DNA of 64,000 nucleotides. Origin: an uncultured Propionibacteriaceae bacterium. GTDB lineage: Bacteria > Actinomycetota > Actinomycetes > Propionibacteriales > Propionibacteriaceae. The position numbers were made by a program, and so were the translations under genes. Shown one piece after another: positions 47,705 through 57,543 of this stretch. Below the pieces are notes generated by a model. That model worked only from the letters and a program-made list of their open reading frames with translations. It ran no database searches and had not been told where the DNA came from. Numbering within the stretch: position 1 is the stretch's first letter; every line of letters begins with the position of its first letter. The stretch lies in NCBI GenBank assembly GCA_938046585.1, contig CALIWR010000005.1, positions 124,001-188,000 of the forward strand. Direction: 5' to 3'.

Positions 47705-49285
47705 GTGTTCGACACCCTGCAAGACCGCCTGACCGCGACGTTCCGCTCGCTGCGGGGCAAGGGCAAATTGTCTGACGCCGACATCAACGAGTCGCTGCGT
47801 GAGATCCGGATCGCGCTGCTTGAGGCTGACGTCAACCTGTCGGTGGTCAGGGATTTCATCGCAGCGATCCGGCAGCGGGCCCAGGGCGAAGAGTTGAGCA
47901 AGGCGCTGAACCCGGCCCAGCAGGTGGTGAAGATCGTCAACGAGGAGCTGATCGCGATCCTCGGCGGTGAGACCCGTGAATTGCGTCTCGCCAAGAAGCC
48001 ACCGACCGTGATCATGCTGGCCGGTCTGCAGGGCGCGGGCAAGACGACTCTGGCCGGCAAACTGGCCCAGTGGCTTAAGGCCCAGGGCCATACCCCGATG
48101 CTGGTGGCCTGCGATTTGCAACGCCCGAACGCCGTCACCCAGCTTCAGGTGGTTGCGAAACGGGCCGGGGTGGCCGCGTACGCACCGCAGCCCGGCAACG
48201 GCGTCGGGGACCCGGTCGAGGTGGCCCGAGACTCGATCGGGATCGCTGAGCGGCATCTGCACGATGTCGTCATCGTCGACACCGCCGGGCGGCTGGGCGT
48301 CGACGAGGAGATGATGCGTCAGGCGGCCGACATCAAGGCCGCGGTCGAACCTGACGAGGTGCTGTTCGTGGTCGACGCGATGATCGGCCAGGACGCGGTC
48401 AATACGGCCAAAGCCTTCCAAGACGGTGTCGGCTTCGACGCGGTGGTGCTGACCAAGCTCGACGGTGACGCCCGCGGTGGCGCTGCGCTCTCGATCGCAC
48501 GGGTGATCGGGCGTCCGATCATGTTCGCGTCCAATGGCGAGAAGCTGGAAGATTTCGATCTGTTCCATCCCGACCGGATGGCCGGCCGGATCTTGGACAT
48601 GGGCGACATGCTGACCCTGATCGAGCAGGCCGAACGGCATTTCGATGCTGAGCAGTCAGCCAAAGCCGCCAACGCCCTGTTGGCGGGTACCGGCGAATTC
48701 GGGCTGCAAGATTTCCTGAACCAGATGCAGGCGATGCGCAAGATGGGCCCGCTGCGCAAAGTGTTCGCGATGATGCCCGGAATGGGCCAGATGCGTGATC
48801 AGTTGGATGCCCTCGACGAGCGCGAGATCGACCGGATCGAGGCGATCATTCAATCGATGACCCCGGCCGAGCGGGCCGACGTGTCGATCCTCAACGGCTC
48901 CCGCCGGGCCCGGATCGCCAGCGGGGCCGGCGTCACTGTGAGCGAGGTGAACGGTCTGGTCAACCGGTTCGTTGAGGCCCGCAAGCTGATGCAGTCGATC
49001 GGCGGCATGGTGCAGCAGATGGGTCCCCCGGGCGGTCCCAGTGGCCGGGCCGGACGCCGTGGTCAGAGCCGGAAGAAGGGCGGCCGCAAGGTCTCGGGGA
49101 ATCCCGCTAAGCGTAATGCCGCCTCCCAGCCGGCCGTTCCTAGCGTCACGGACCTGCAGGACACTCTGGCTGCGTTCGCCACCGGTGGGCCCACCGAGGC
49201 CGAATTGCAGGCAGCGATGAAGAATTTCCAGCTGCCGCCCGAGCTGCAGCAGATGCTGAACCCGAAGAACACCGGCCCGAGGTAA
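47705..49285 (+). CDS. ffh: Signal recognition particle protein Ffh
   Basis: A 526-residue SRP54 homologue. The G domain carries GLQGAGKTT (about 107), DTAGRL and TKLDGDARGG. The methionine-rich M domain (about 325-440) has QMQAMRKMGPLRKVFAMMPG and the RNA-binding block SRRARIASGAGVTVSEV. The tail after it is Gly/Arg/Lys-rich and then helical, an extension beyond the minimal Ffh length of about 450. It forms the targeting complex with FtsY. Confidence 0.97.
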   Translation: MFDTLQDRLTATFRSLRGKGKLSDADINESLREIRIALLEADVNLSVVRDFIAAIRQRAQGEELSKALNPAQQVVKIVNEELIAILGGETRELRLAKKPPTVIMLAGLQGAGKTTLAGKLAQWLKAQGHTPMLVACDLQRPNAVTQLQVVAKRAGVAAYAPQPGNGVGDPVEVARDSIGIAERHLHDVVIVDTAGRLGVDEEMMRQAADIKAAVEPDEVLFVVDAMIGQDAVNTAKAFQDGVGFDAVVLTKLDGDARGGAALSIARVIGRPIMFASNGEKLEDFDLFHPDRMAGRILDMGDMLTLIEQAERHFDAEQSAKAANALLAGTGEFGLQDFLNQMQAMRKMGPLRKVFAMMPGMGQMRDQLDALDEREIDRIEAIIQSMTPAERADVSILNGSRRARIASGAGVTVSEVNGLVNRFVEARKLMQSIGGMVQQMGPPGGPSGRAGRRGQSRKKGGRKVSGNPAKRNAASQPAVPSVTDLQDTLAAFATGGPTEAELQAAMKNFQLPPELQQMLNPKNTGPR

Positions 49286-49397
49286 AACCGGTTCCTACGG
49301 CCGAGCTGGCGCCGTGAGGATCTGGCAATCAGAGCGGCCCATGGGCGGGGCACGGTTTCGTCTGACCGGGCCGGTCTGGCAGACTGGTCGGCGCGTC

Positions 49398-49406
49398 TGG
49401 TACGTT
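49398..49406 (+). promoter_or_regulatory. Candidate rpsP extended -10 TGGTACGTT
   Basis: TGG directly before TACGTT forms an extended -10. The transcript would have a leader of about 117 nt before rpsP. The rest of the 49286-49529 gap shows no ORF or clear hairpin. Confidence 0.45.
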
Positions 49407-49529
49407 CCGGCCCTCTCACGCGGGCGTGCCTGACACCCCGGAACCAGCAGCCGTGTCCCCACACCGGTCTGAGGGTCCACCACCAGCCTGGGTCGTCCAG
49501 GCATGTCCCTTCAGAGGAGAACCACACCC

Positions 49530-49961
49530 GTGGCAGTCAAGATCCGTCTCAAGCGGCTCGGCAAGATCCGCTCGCCGCACTACCGCATCGTCGTCATGGA
49601 TTCGCGTACCAAGCGCGACGGCCGGGCGATCGAGGAGATCGGCCTGTACCACCCGAAGAACGATCCGTCGCTGATCCGCGTCAATTCCGAGCGCGCCCAG
49701 TACTGGCTCGGGGTCGGCGCCCAGCCCACCGAGGCGGTGGTGGCGATCCTGAAGCGCTCTGGCGACTGGCAGAAGTTCACCGGCGACACCAGCCCGTCGG
49801 GCATCGAACCGCAGCCTGAGCCGCGCGACAAGATGGCCGCTTTCAACAAGGCTTTGGCTGAGGCCGATGGGGCCGACTCGGCTGCCATCTCCAAGGGCAG
49901 CCGTAAGTCCCGGAAGGCTGACGAGGCAGAGGCCGACGAAGATCCCGCCGATAAGGCCTGA
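49530..49961 (+). CDS. rpsP: 30S ribosomal protein S16
   Basis: A 143-residue S16. The core [23 protein letters not shown] is standard, as is [16 protein letters not shown]. Compared with the typical length of about 80-90 residues it has a charged C-terminal extension of about 55 residues, common in actinobacteria. AGAGGAGA precedes GTG 49530. First gene of rpsP-khpA-rimM-trmD. Confidence 0.96.
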   Translation: MAVKIRLKRLGKIRSPHYRIVVMDSRTKRDGRAIEEIGLYHPKNDPSLIRVNSERAQYWLGVGAQPTEAVVAILKRSGDWQKFTGDTSPSGIEPQPEPRDKMAAFNKALAEADGADSAAISKGSRKSRKADEAEADEDPADKA

Positions 49962-49962
49962 C

Positions 49963-50229
49963 ATGCTGACCGAGGCGCTGGAGCACCTCGTCCGCGGAAT
50001 AGTGGCGTTCCCCGACGACGTACAGGTGAAAGATCTCGACCTGCGTCGGGGGCGGATCCTTGAGGTGCGAGTGCACCCCGAGGACGTGGGCAAGGTGATT
50101 GGCCGCCAGGGACGGACCGCGACTGCTCTGCGAACCGTCATGGCCGCGCTCGCCGGACATAGCCAGGTCCGGGTCGATTTCGTCGACGTTGATCGACGGC
50201 CGCGTCGTTCCGGGTCCCGGCGGCGCTGA
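49963..50229 (+). CDS. khpA: KH-domain RNA-binding protein KhpA
   Basis: An 88-residue single KH-domain protein. It starts MLTEALEHLVRGIV and contains the GKVIGRQGRTATALRTV loop. It binds RNA and is encoded between rpsP and rimM in Gram-positive bacteria. One base separates it from rpsP; its TGA overlaps the rimM ATG by one base. Confidence 0.92.
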   Translation: MLTEALEHLVRGIVAFPDDVQVKDLDLRRGRILEVRVHPEDVGKVIGRQGRTATALRTVMAALAGHSQVRVDFVDVDRRPRRSGSRRR

Positions 50230-50816
50230 TGCCACGAACGCGCGACGCCTCGTCTCAGTCTCAGGCGGGGCGTCGTGACGTTGCCTCGGTAGAGGTCGTG
50301 GTGGGGGTGATTGGTCGTGCCCACGGGCTGCGCGGCGAGGTCGTGGTCGAAGTCCGTACCGACGAGCCGGAGCTTCGCTTCGCTACCGGCTCCGTCGTGG
50401 GCTCTCAGGAACTATCCGGGGCTCGACTGACCGTCGCCGCTAGCCGGCCGTTCGCTGCCGGTCGGCTACTGGTCAGTTTCGTCGAGGTTACGGATCGTAC
50501 TGCCGCTGAGGCTCTGCGAGGAAGAGTGCTCACTGTGCTGGTCGATCCCGCGCAACGTCCAGCCCACCACGACGAGTACTACGACCATCAGCTTCGAGGC
50601 TTGCGGGTGGTGGACCAGACGGGGGCTGAGCGGGGTATCGTCAGTGACGTGGTCCATCTTCCCAGCCAGGACTTGTTGGAGATCCACACCGAGGCGGGAC
50701 ACCGGCTGGTGCCCTTCGTGTCCTCCCTGGTACCTCAGGTCGACCTCGCTGCGGGCGTCGTCACCGTGGTCGAATTGCCAGGGCTACTCGCCGATCTCAC
50801 CGAGGAACCGTCATGA
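50229..50816 (+). CDS. rimM: Ribosome maturation factor RimM
   Basis: A 195-residue 16S rRNA processing factor. [20 protein letters not shown] is the family start, followed by the PRC-barrel region [14 protein letters not shown] and [14 protein letters not shown]. An N-terminal tail of about 20 polar residues precedes the domain, so a later start cannot be excluded. ATGA overlap with trmD. Confidence 0.94.
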   Translation: MPRTRDASSQSQAGRRDVASVEVVVGVIGRAHGLRGEVVVEVRTDEPELRFATGSVVGSQELSGARLTVAASRPFAAGRLLVSFVEVTDRTAAEALRGRVLTVLVDPAQRPAHHDEYYDHQLRGLRVVDQTGAERGIVSDVVHLPSQDLLEIHTEAGHRLVPFVSSLVPQVDLAAGVVTVVELPGLLADLTEEPS

Positions 50817-51508
50817 GAATCGACGTGGTCTCGATCTTTCCCGCCTACCTCGACGCGCTGCGACTCTCCCTGGTGGGCAAGGCGGTCGACGCCGGGGTCG
50901 TCGATCTGAGGGTGCACGATCTGCGGGACTGGACCCACGATCGACACCGAACCGTCGACGACACCCCGTACGGAGGTGGTGCCGGGATGGTGATGAAGCC
51001 TGAGCCTTGGGGTGAGGCGCTCGATTATCTGCTGGCGCAGGCGCCGTCAATATCCCGGTTGGTGGTCCCGACTCCGGCCGGTTCCCGTTTCACCCAGACT
51101 AAGGCCGCTGATTTGGCGACTGCTGACCATCTGCTGTTCGCCTGCGGACGCTACGAGGGCATCGACGCTCGCGTCGTCGAGCACTACCGATCACGGCTGG
51201 TGGTGGAGGAACTGTCCCTCGGTGACTACGTGCTCAACGGCGGCGAGGTGGCGGCGTTGGCCATTATTGAGGCTGTGGTCCGGTTAGTGCCGGGGGTGCT
51301 GGGCAATCCCGCCTCGCTGGTCGAGGAATCGCATTCGGATCACAGCGCAGGGTTGCTGGAGTACCCGGTTTATACCAAACCACCGTGTTGGCGTGGACTT
51401 GAAGTTCCCGATGTGCTGTTCAGCGGGCACCATGCTCAGATCGCGGCCTGGCGGCGAGACCAGTCGGTCCAGCTGACCCGCCAACGGCGCCCGGACCTAC
51501 TGGGATGA
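50813..51508 (+). CDS. trmD: tRNA (guanine(37)-N1)-methyltransferase
   Basis: A 231-residue SPOUT-class Trm[17 protein letters not shown] starts the family fold; the knot region has [15 protein letters not shown] and [14 protein letters not shown]. It makes m1G37 to prevent frameshifts. The stop overlaps an ATG (51505) of the following frame, but the downstream gene more likely starts at 51538. Confidence 0.96.
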   Translation: MRIDVVSIFPAYLDALRLSLVGKAVDAGVVDLRVHDLRDWTHDRHRTVDDTPYGGGAGMVMKPEPWGEALDYLLAQAPSISRLVVPTPAGSRFTQTKAADLATADHLLFACGRYEGIDARVVEHYRSRLVVEELSLGDYVLNGGEVAALAIIEAVVRLVPGVLGNPASLVEESHSDHSAGLLEYPVYTKPPCWRGLEVPDVLFSGHHAQIAAWRRDQSVQLTRQRRPDLLG

Positions 51509-51537
51509 TACGGATGGACAGACCGAAAGGGGCTGAC

Positions 51538-53091
51538 ATGAGGGGTGTGATCTGTGCGGCGCTGGGTGCTGCACTGGTACTGGCAGGATGCGGGCAGGCA
51601 ACGCCCGCACCGGGAGGCTCGACTACCCCCGCAGGTTCCGGAGGCCGGTCGTCGGCGCCCGCCGGTCCTACCCATCTTGGCAGCGCCACCAATGACCTGG
51701 TCAAAGGCCTGCGTGCGGCGAGCCTGGGGTCGGCTGCTCAGAAGATCACCACCGAGGTTCCGTTCGTGGATACCGCGCCGGCCCTGACGCAGGGGGTTGC
51801 GACTGTGCGGGGCCAGTTCCTGCGCGGCTACGCGGCCGGAGCGCAGCGGCAGGGGCTGAACCTGACCTGGACACTGACGGCGACCTCGGCAGATGTGATC
51901 GGGTTCCGGCTGCTGGCAGCCCACGAGGGCGGCGCCCAGGTTCCCGCGAGCATCTGGTTTGACGCTCGCACCAACCGGGTGGTGGCCGCTCCCGGGCTGG
52001 TACGGCCTGGCTCCTGGCAGAGCTTCACCGATGCGGTGGTCGCGGCCGCGAACGGCCATGATCAGGATCGGATCCGCAAGGCCCTGGCATCGGACATGGC
52101 CCCCCGCGGAACCGGACCGGCGATCGGTTTCACCACTACCGGGGACCTGGCGGTGGAATTCGCCGGCGCGACAGTGAACGACCAGGCCACCCCGGTCATG
52201 GTCACCGTGCCCGGATCCGCAGTGAACGGGATGCTGTCCCAGCTGGGGGACCGGGCCCGGCAGGCCACCATCGCTCCCAGTGCCTTCGACCCGGCGACTG
52301 TGACCACCAAGCCGGCTCCGGAGCCCGATCTGGGATCAGACCCGAGTGCCCCGGCCTCCCCCAGTGGTTCCAGTAGCACCAAACCGAGCGCTACAGCGAA
52401 TGCCTCAACCAGCGCGACAGCCCCGGCCGGTAACGATGACCGACCCACGGTCGGCGTGGTGCCTGATTGTCGGCGGCTGCGGTGTGTGGCGGTGACCTTC
52501 GACGATGGCCCGATGCCGAGCACCTCCGACGTGGTGGCGGCGCTGACCAAGGCCAAGGTAGGTGCGACCTTCTTTGTCCTGGGCGAGGCCAGTCAGGGCA
52601 ACGAGGCCGGCGTCTTGGCCACGGCCCTCGCTGGAATGGACATCCAGAGCCACACCTGGCGTCACGACCAGATGAGCCGCAAGGCCGATTCCGGCGCGGC
52701 TCAGGCCCGTCAGCAGGCAGAGGCTCTGAAGACGATCGTCGGATACCAGCCGTGGCTAGTTCGCCCGCCCTACGGCGACCGGAACGCCAAGGTCCTCGCA
52801 GCCCTGGGGCAGCAAGGGGCAGCGGGTGCCATCTGGAGCATCGACACCGAGGACTGGAAGCATCGCAACCCTTCCATTGTCACATCCCGGGCGATCGCGG
52901 CCACCAGCGGCGACATCGTGCTGATGCACGACATCCATCCCACGACTGCTACGGCAGTGCCCGGGATCCTCGCCGCGCTCCAGAAGGCCGGGGTCACGGT
53001 AGTGAGCATGTCGGAACTGGCGCAGCCTGGGGAGTGGACCGCCGGGGTGGCTTGGTGCAAGGCGCCGTACCGACCGTCGGCGACCTGCTGA
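51538..53091 (+). CDS. PdaC-like polysaccharide deacetylase lipoprotein
   Basis: A 517-residue exported protein. Signal peptide with lipobox LAGC, then an N-terminal DUF3298-like domain (about 60-255, with FTTTGDLAVEFAGATVN and VTVPGSAV), a Ser/Thr/Pro-rich linker, and a NodB deacetylase domain. Deacetylase motifs are VTFDDGP, SHTWRH (HxxxH), RPPYG, SIDTEDW and LMHDIH, so the catalytic set is complete. It likely deacetylates peptidoglycan or another glycan. GAAAGGGG five bases upstream favours 51538, although the frame begins at 51505 overlapping trmD. Confidence 0.9.
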   Translation: MRGVICAALGAALVLAGCGQATPAPGGSTTPAGSGGRSSAPAGPTHLGSATNDLVKGLRAASLGSAAQKITTEVPFVDTAPALTQGVATVRGQFLRGYAAGAQRQGLNLTWTLTATSADVIGFRLLAAHEGGAQVPASIWFDARTNRVVAAPGLVRPGSWQSFTDAVVAAANGHDQDRIRKALASDMAPRGTGPAIGFTTTGDLAVEFAGATVNDQATPVMVTVPGSAVNGMLSQLGDRARQATIAPSAFDPATVTTKPAPEPDLGSDPSAPASPSGSSSTKPSATANASTSATAPAGNDDRPTVGVVPDCRRLRCVAVTFDDGPMPSTSDVVAALTKAKVGATFFVLGEASQGNEAGVLATALAGMDIQSHTWRHDQMSRKADSGAAQARQQAEALKTIVGYQPWLVRPPYGDRNAKVLAALGQQGAAGAIWSIDTEDWKHRNPSIVTSRAIAATSGDIVLMHDIHPTTATAVPGILAALQKAGVTVVSMSELAQPGEWTAGVAWCKAPYRPSATC

Positions 53092-53095
53092 ACAG

Positions 53096-53112
53096 CTTAG
53101 GTGAGCCTTAGG
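53096..53112 (+). promoter_or_regulatory. CTTAGG direct repeat upstream of sdhC
   Basis: CTTAGG at 53096-53101 and 53107-53112, spaced 11 bases (one helical turn), just upstream of the expected -35 region. The overlapping 53097-53110 is an inverted repeat of the form TnAGG-N4-CCTnA. Possible operator; no regulator identified. Confidence 0.35.
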
Positions 53113-53135
53113 CATAGCGCGACCGCAGCGATGGC

Positions 53136-53141
53136 TAAGGT
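53136..53141 (+). promoter_or_regulatory. -10 element TAAGGT, leaderless start of sdhC
   Basis: TAAGGT lies 7 nt before the GTG at 53149, with no Shine-Dalgarno sequence. Confidence 0.55.
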
Positions 53142-53148
53142 GTCAGCC

Positions 53149-53853
53149 GTGGCCACTAACACGATGACTGTGCATGCCAAGGCAGTCCGGTCTGCGGTCG
53201 CCATGAAGATGCTCATGGCGGTCACGGGTCTGTACCTTGTGCTCTTCTTGCTGATGCATATGTGGGGCAACCTCAAGATGTTTCTCGGGCCGGAGGCCTT
53301 CAACCACTACGCCGAATGGTTGAAGTCCGACCTGCTGTACCCGATCGTCCCCCATGGCTGGTTCATCTGGATCTTCCGGTTCTCTCTGGTGGCGGCGATC
53401 GGGCTGCACATGTGGTCTGCTTTGGTGCTGACCGGCCGCTCGCACGCTGGGCGTGGTCGCTATCAGCGGACTGACCGCCGGGCCCAGACTTACTCGGCGC
53501 GGACCATGCGCTGGGGCGGCGTGATCCTGGCGCTGATGCTGCTGTTCCACATCGGACAGTTCACGGTTCGCGCCATCCAGACCGGCTTCAACGCCAGCAC
53601 TGCTCCGTACGACATGGTCGTGGCCTCATTCTCGCCCCAGTACTGGTGGGTCTTCGTCTTGTACGCCCTGTGGATGGTCGCGGTCTGCATGCATATCCGG
53701 CATGGCTTCTGGAGCGCCTTCACGACCCTGGGCATGAACACCAGTGCTCAGGCTCGTAAGGTGCTCAATGGTTTGGGCATTCTCGTGGCCTTGCTGCTCT
53801 ATTTCGGCTTCATGATCATGCCGGTGTCCGTCCTCGTGGGGTTGGTGAAGTGA
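53149..53853 (+). CDS. sdhC: Succinate dehydrogenase cytochrome b subunit
   Basis: A 234-residue membrane anchor with five predicted helices, so it is the single-subunit, type B anchor that carries two hemes. Histidines that may ligate heme are present in helices ([29 protein letters not shown]). It couples succinate oxidation to menaquinone. The start 53149 is set by the -10 element; the open frame back to 53101 was rejected. TGATG overlap with sdhA. Confidence 0.95.
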   Translation: MATNTMTVHAKAVRSAVAMKMLMAVTGLYLVLFLLMHMWGNLKMFLGPEAFNHYAEWLKSDLLYPIVPHGWFIWIFRFSLVAAIGLHMWSALVLTGRSHAGRGRYQRTDRRAQTYSARTMRWGGVILALMLLFHIGQFTVRAIQTGFNASTAPYDMVVASFSPQYWWVFVLYALWMVAVCMHIRHGFWSAFTTLGMNTSAQARKVLNGLGILVALLLYFGFMIMPVSVLVGLVK

Positions 53854-55874
53854 TGACGACCAGGACCGTGGAAAACCGGGGAACAGACCCGGCGTTGGCT
53901 TTCTACAAGCCGGGTGACGAGATCGCCGACACGAAGGCCCCCGATGGGCCGATCGAGAAGAAGTGGGGCACCCGCCAGTTCGAGGCCAAACTGGTCAATC
54001 CGGCTAACCGTCGCAAGCTGACGGTGATCGTGGTCGGTACCGGGCTGGCCGGCGGTGCGGCTGCGGCAACCCTCGGCGAGGCTGGCTACAACGTTCTGAA
54101 CTTCTGCTACCAGGACAGTCCGCGTCGGGCCCACTCGATCGCGGCCCAGGGTGGCATCAATGCCGCCAAGAACTACCGCAACGACAACGACTCGGTGCAG
54201 CGACTGTTCTACGACACGGTCAAGGGCGGTGATTACCGGGCCCGCGAGACCAATGTGTACCGCCTGGCCGAGGTCAGCGCGAACATCATCGACCAGTGCG
54301 TGGCGCAAGGGGTCCCTTTCGCGCGCGAATATGGTGGACTGTTGGATACCCGGTCTTTCGGTGGTGTCCAGGTGCAGCGCACCTTCTACGCCCGTGGCCA
54401 GACTGGTCAGCAGTTGCTGATCGGGGCCTATCAGGCGTTGGAGCGTCAGGTTGAGGCCGGCACCGTGAAGATGTATGCCCGCCACGAGATGATCGAACTG
54501 ATCATCGTGGACGGCAAGGCACGTGGGATCGTGACTCGCAACATGGTCACCGGTGCTGTCGAGCCTTGGGTGGCGGATGCGGTGGTGCTGGCCACCGGTG
54601 GGTACGGCAACGTCTTCTTCCTGTCGACCAATGCGATGGGATGCAATGTCACCGCCACCTGGCGGGCCTACCGCAAGGGTGCTTATTTCGCTAACCCGTG
54701 TTACACCCAGATTCACCCGACCTGTATCCCGGTTCACGGCGAGACCCAGTCGAAGCTGACTCTAATGTCGGAGTCGCTGCGCAACGATGGCCGGATCTGG
54801 GTCCCGAAGCGGGCCGAGGACTGCGACAAGGACCCACGCCAGATCCCCGAGGAGGACCGCGACTACTACCTGGAGCGGATCTATCCCGCTTTCGGTAATT
54901 TGGTGCCGCGCGACATTGCGTCGCGGCAGGCGAAGAACCGGTGTGACGAGGGCCGCGGAGTCGGCCCGGCCGTGGTCGAGCGGGACCTCGACGGGAACGA
55001 GCATAAGGTCCGTCGTGGGGTCTACCTGGACTTCGCCGACGCCATCAACCGGCTCGGCAAGGATGGGGTTTCGAAGCGCTACGGGAATCTGTTCGACATG
55101 TACGAGCAGATCACCGGTGAGGATCCGTACGAGGTCCCGATGCGGATCTACCCTGCCGTGCATTACACCATGGGCGGGCTCTGGGTCGACTACGACCTGC
55201 AGAGCAGTATCCCGGGGCTGTATGTGACCGGGGAGGCCAACTTCTCCGACCACGGCGCAAACCGGCTTGGCGCCTCGGCACTGATGCAGGGCCTGGCAGA
55301 TGGCTACTTCGTGCTGCCCAACACGATCAACGATTACCTGGCGGCAGGCCCCTTCCCGAAGGTGGATCTGGATCATCCGGCGGTGACCGAGGCTGTCGAT
55401 TCGAGCAAGGGCCGGATCACCAAGCTGCTCTCCGTTCAGGGGACCCGATCCGTGGACTCCTTCCACAAGGAACTCGGCCAGATCATGTGGGAGTACTGCG
55501 GCATGGAGCGTAACGCCGCCGGCCTCCAGATCGCGATCGACCGGATCCGCAAGTTGCGACAGGAGTACTGGTCGAATGTCCGGGTCACCGGCACCAATGA
55601 GAGCTTCAACCAGGCGCTTGAGAAGGCCGGCCGGGTGGCTGACTTCTTGGAGCTCGGGGAGCTGATGTGTATCGATGCCTTGCACCGGAGAGAGTCTTGC
55701 GGCGGCCATTTCCGTTCCGAGTCCCAGACCGAGGACGGCGAGGCGCTGCGGCATGACGACGAGTTCCTGTACGTCGCCGCATGGGAATACCGAGGAGAGG
55801 GGCAGCAGCCGATTCTCCACAAGGAGCCCCTGGAATACAAGTTCATCGAGTTGAAGCAGCGGAGCTACAAGTGA
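53853..55874 (+). CDS. sdhA: Succinate dehydrogenase flavoprotein subunit
   Basis: A 674-residue flavoprotein. The dinucleotide fold is [19 protein letters not shown]; the covalent FAD histidine is in [15 protein letters not shown]. Active-site blocks [22 protein letters not shown] and [10 protein letters not shown] are conserved. Length and N-terminus match the actinobacterial/epsilonproteobacterial type B enzyme. It overlaps sdhC by one base and sdhB by 4 bases. Confidence 0.97.
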   Translation: MTTRTVENRGTDPALAFYKPGDEIADTKAPDGPIEKKWGTRQFEAKLVNPANRRKLTVIVVGTGLAGGAAAATLGEAGYNVLNFCYQDSPRRAHSIAAQGGINAAKNYRNDNDSVQRLFYDTVKGGDYRARETNVYRLAEVSANIIDQCVAQGVPFAREYGGLLDTRSFGGVQVQRTFYARGQTGQQLLIGAYQALERQVEAGTVKMYARHEMIELIIVDGKARGIVTRNMVTGAVEPWVADAVVLATGGYGNVFFLSTNAMGCNVTATWRAYRKGAYFANPCYTQIHPTCIPVHGETQSKLTLMSESLRNDGRIWVPKRAEDCDKDPRQIPEEDRDYYLERIYPAFGNLVPRDIASRQAKNRCDEGRGVGPAVVERDLDGNEHKVRRGVYLDFADAINRLGKDGVSKRYGNLFDMYEQITGEDPYEVPMRIYPAVHYTMGGLWVDYDLQSSIPGLYVTGEANFSDHGANRLGASALMQGLADGYFVLPNTINDYLAAGPFPKVDLDHPAVTEAVDSSKGRITKLLSVQGTRSVDSFHKELGQIMWEYCGMERNAAGLQIAIDRIRKLRQEYWSNVRVTGTNESFNQALEKAGRVADFLELGELMCIDALHRRESCGGHFRSESQTEDGEALRHDDEFLYVAAWEYRGEGQQPILHKEPLEYKFIELKQRSYK

Positions 55875-56632
55875 AGATCACACTGCACATCTGGCGCCAG
55901 GACAACGCGAAGACTCCGGGCCGCATGGTGGACTACCCGCTCGACGGGGTCTCGGGCGACATGAGTTTTCTGGAGATGCTCGACCTGCTGAACGAGAAAC
56001 TCACTAATCGCAATGAAGAGCCGGTGGCCTTCGACCACGACTGCCGTGAGGGCATCTGCGGCATGTGTGGCGTGGTGATCAACGGTTCCCCGCATGGCCG
56101 CTATGCCTCGCCGGTGCCGACCACCACCTGCCAATTGCACATGCGTAGTTTCGCCGATGGTGCTGACATCTACATCGAGCCGTGGCGGGCTGGTGGTTTC
56201 CCGATCATCAAGGATCTGGTGGTTGACCGGACAGCTCTCGACGAGATCGTCCAGGCCGGTGGCTTTATCTCGGTGAACACTGGTGCGGCCCCCGATGCTC
56301 ACGCGACCCCAGCCCCGAAGCGAGAGGCGGACCGGTCTTTCGACAACGCGGCCTGTATTGGCTGCGGCGCCTGCGTGGCAGCCTGCCCGAACGGTTCAGC
56401 GATGCTGTTCACCTCGGCCAAGATCACGCACCTGGCGATGCTTCCGCAGGGTCAGCCAGAGCGGTACACCCGGGTTAAGAGCATGGTTTCCCGCCACGAC
56501 GAGCTCGGTTTTGGTGGCTGCACCAACATCGGTGAATGCGCCTCGGTCTGCCCCAAGCAGATTCCGTTGGAGTCGATCTCGCAGCTTAACCGTGACCTGC
56601 TGAAGTCGTTGTTCAAGCTGGACGGCAGATAA
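55871..56632 (+). CDS. sdhB: Succinate dehydrogenase iron-sulfur subunit
   Basis: A 253-residue iron-sulfur protein. The 2Fe-2S ligands are in [10 protein letters not shown] with a further C in TTTCQLH; the 4Fe-4S and 3Fe-4S ligands are in [12 protein letters not shown] and [12 protein letters not shown]. The start GTG overlaps the sdhA stop. It is followed by a strong terminator hairpin. The menaquinone genes in this window would provide the electron acceptor. Confidence 0.96.
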   Translation: MKITLHIWRQDNAKTPGRMVDYPLDGVSGDMSFLEMLDLLNEKLTNRNEEPVAFDHDCREGICGMCGVVINGSPHGRYASPVPTTTCQLHMRSFADGADIYIEPWRAGGFPIIKDLVVDRTALDEIVQAGGFISVNTGAAPDAHATPAPKREADRSFDNAACIGCGACVAACPNGSAMLFTSAKITHLAMLPQGQPERYTRVKSMVSRHDELGFGGCTNIGECASVCPKQIPLESISQLNRDLLKSLFKLDGR

Positions 56633-56643
56633 CCCGACATCGA

Positions 56644-56690
56644 CAGGGCCGGCCACCGGATGGTGGCCGGCCCTGCTGTGTTGTGTGCTC
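56644..56690 (+). terminator. sdhCAB terminator
   Basis: A perfect 14-bp stem (CAGGGCCGGCCACC / GGTGGCCGGCCCTG) with the tetraloop GGAT, followed by a U-rich stretch. It may also work from the other strand for the convergent gene. Confidence 0.85.
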
Positions 56691-57543
56691 AGCAGCCATC
56701 CCAACCGAGGAAAGAGTTGTAATCCTGGAGCACGATCATGTCGACCTTGTCTGTGTCGGCGATGCTCGTCTTGGGAGTGTCCGTTTTCGGCATGAAGGCG
56801 ATCTCACGGCCATCAGCAACCACCGTTAGCACCTGGTGTTTGCCGCCGACCCCGTCTTTGAGCTCGAGCCGGGCCCGGTTGCCGTAGAGCTGCTTTACCT
56901 GCCCGAACGTCATTCCGACCCGGGCCCCGGAGGCAGTCGGGTGCTGGGGGTTGTTCAGAAGGATCATGTCGATGGTCTTCTCCCCGACCCACCCGACCCC
57001 CTGGTTCTCCAGCTTCTGGGTGGGGCGCCACCCTGGGCAGGAATTGTCAGAGCTGTAGGTCGCGTAACCGCCCGGGGCCAGGCCGGACACGGAGGCATGC
57101 AGTCGGAAGCCGCCGATGCCCTCCGTGGTTAAGACATCCGATGCGGCGAGGGTGACGGTCGCGGAAGGACTGTTCGCACTACGAGGGCTAGCGGCGCTGG
57201 TACTCGCAGCAGAAGGGGAGACCTGCGTACGCGTCCCCGAGGCTGTGGGGCTGCTGGGGTTCGCCGTAGGTGCGGACGGTGTCGTCGAGGGACTCGTCGT
57301 GGCCGGGGCAGTGGCTGGGACACCGGCCGGATCAGCGATGTGGGGTGTCGTTGAGAGCCGGTTCGCGGCAACCCCGCCCCCGGCGATGAGCGCCAAGGCG
57401 GTGACGGTGGAGACGATGATCGTGCGGCGACGGGTGCGACGGCGTCGCCCCAGCGTCAGCACGTCTTCCACGCTCATCCGGTCTGCGGCCTGGAAGTTCC
57501 GCAGATCATCGAACGGGATCTGTGGATCGAAGTCTTCAGGCAT
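56689..57543 (-). CDS. Membrane protein paired with an ECF sigma factor (putative anti-sigma)
   Basis: A 284-residue protein with a cytoplasmic N-terminus of about 40 residues ending in RRRRTRRR, one membrane helix (about 40-60), a Ser/Thr/Pro-rich linker and an extracytoplasmic domain (about 130-284) with two cysteines (DNSC near 165 and the C-terminal Cys). The start overlaps the sigma factor gene by 8 bases. An anti-sigma role is inferred from coupling; no zinc-finger anti-sigma motif is visible. Confidence 0.75.
   Translation of the reverse strand: MPEDFDPQIPFDDLRNFQAADRMSVEDVLTLGRRRRTRRRTIIVSTVTALALIAGGGVAANRLSTTPHIADPAGVPATAPATTSPSTTPSAPTANPSSPTASGTRTQVSPSAASTSAASPRSANSPSATVTLAASDVLTTEGIGGFRLHASVSGLAPGGYATYSSDNSCPGWRPTQKLENQGVGWVGEKTIDMILLNNPQHPTASGARVGMTFGQVKQLYGNRARLELKDGVGGKHQVLTVVADGREIAFMPKTDTPKTSIADTDKVDMIVLQDYNSFLGWDGC

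Noticed and set aside
53097..53115. Classical DtxR/IdeR iron box before sdhC
   Set aside because: Only about 12 of 19 positions agree with the consensus and the half-site spacing is wrong; kept only as an unnamed operator candidate.
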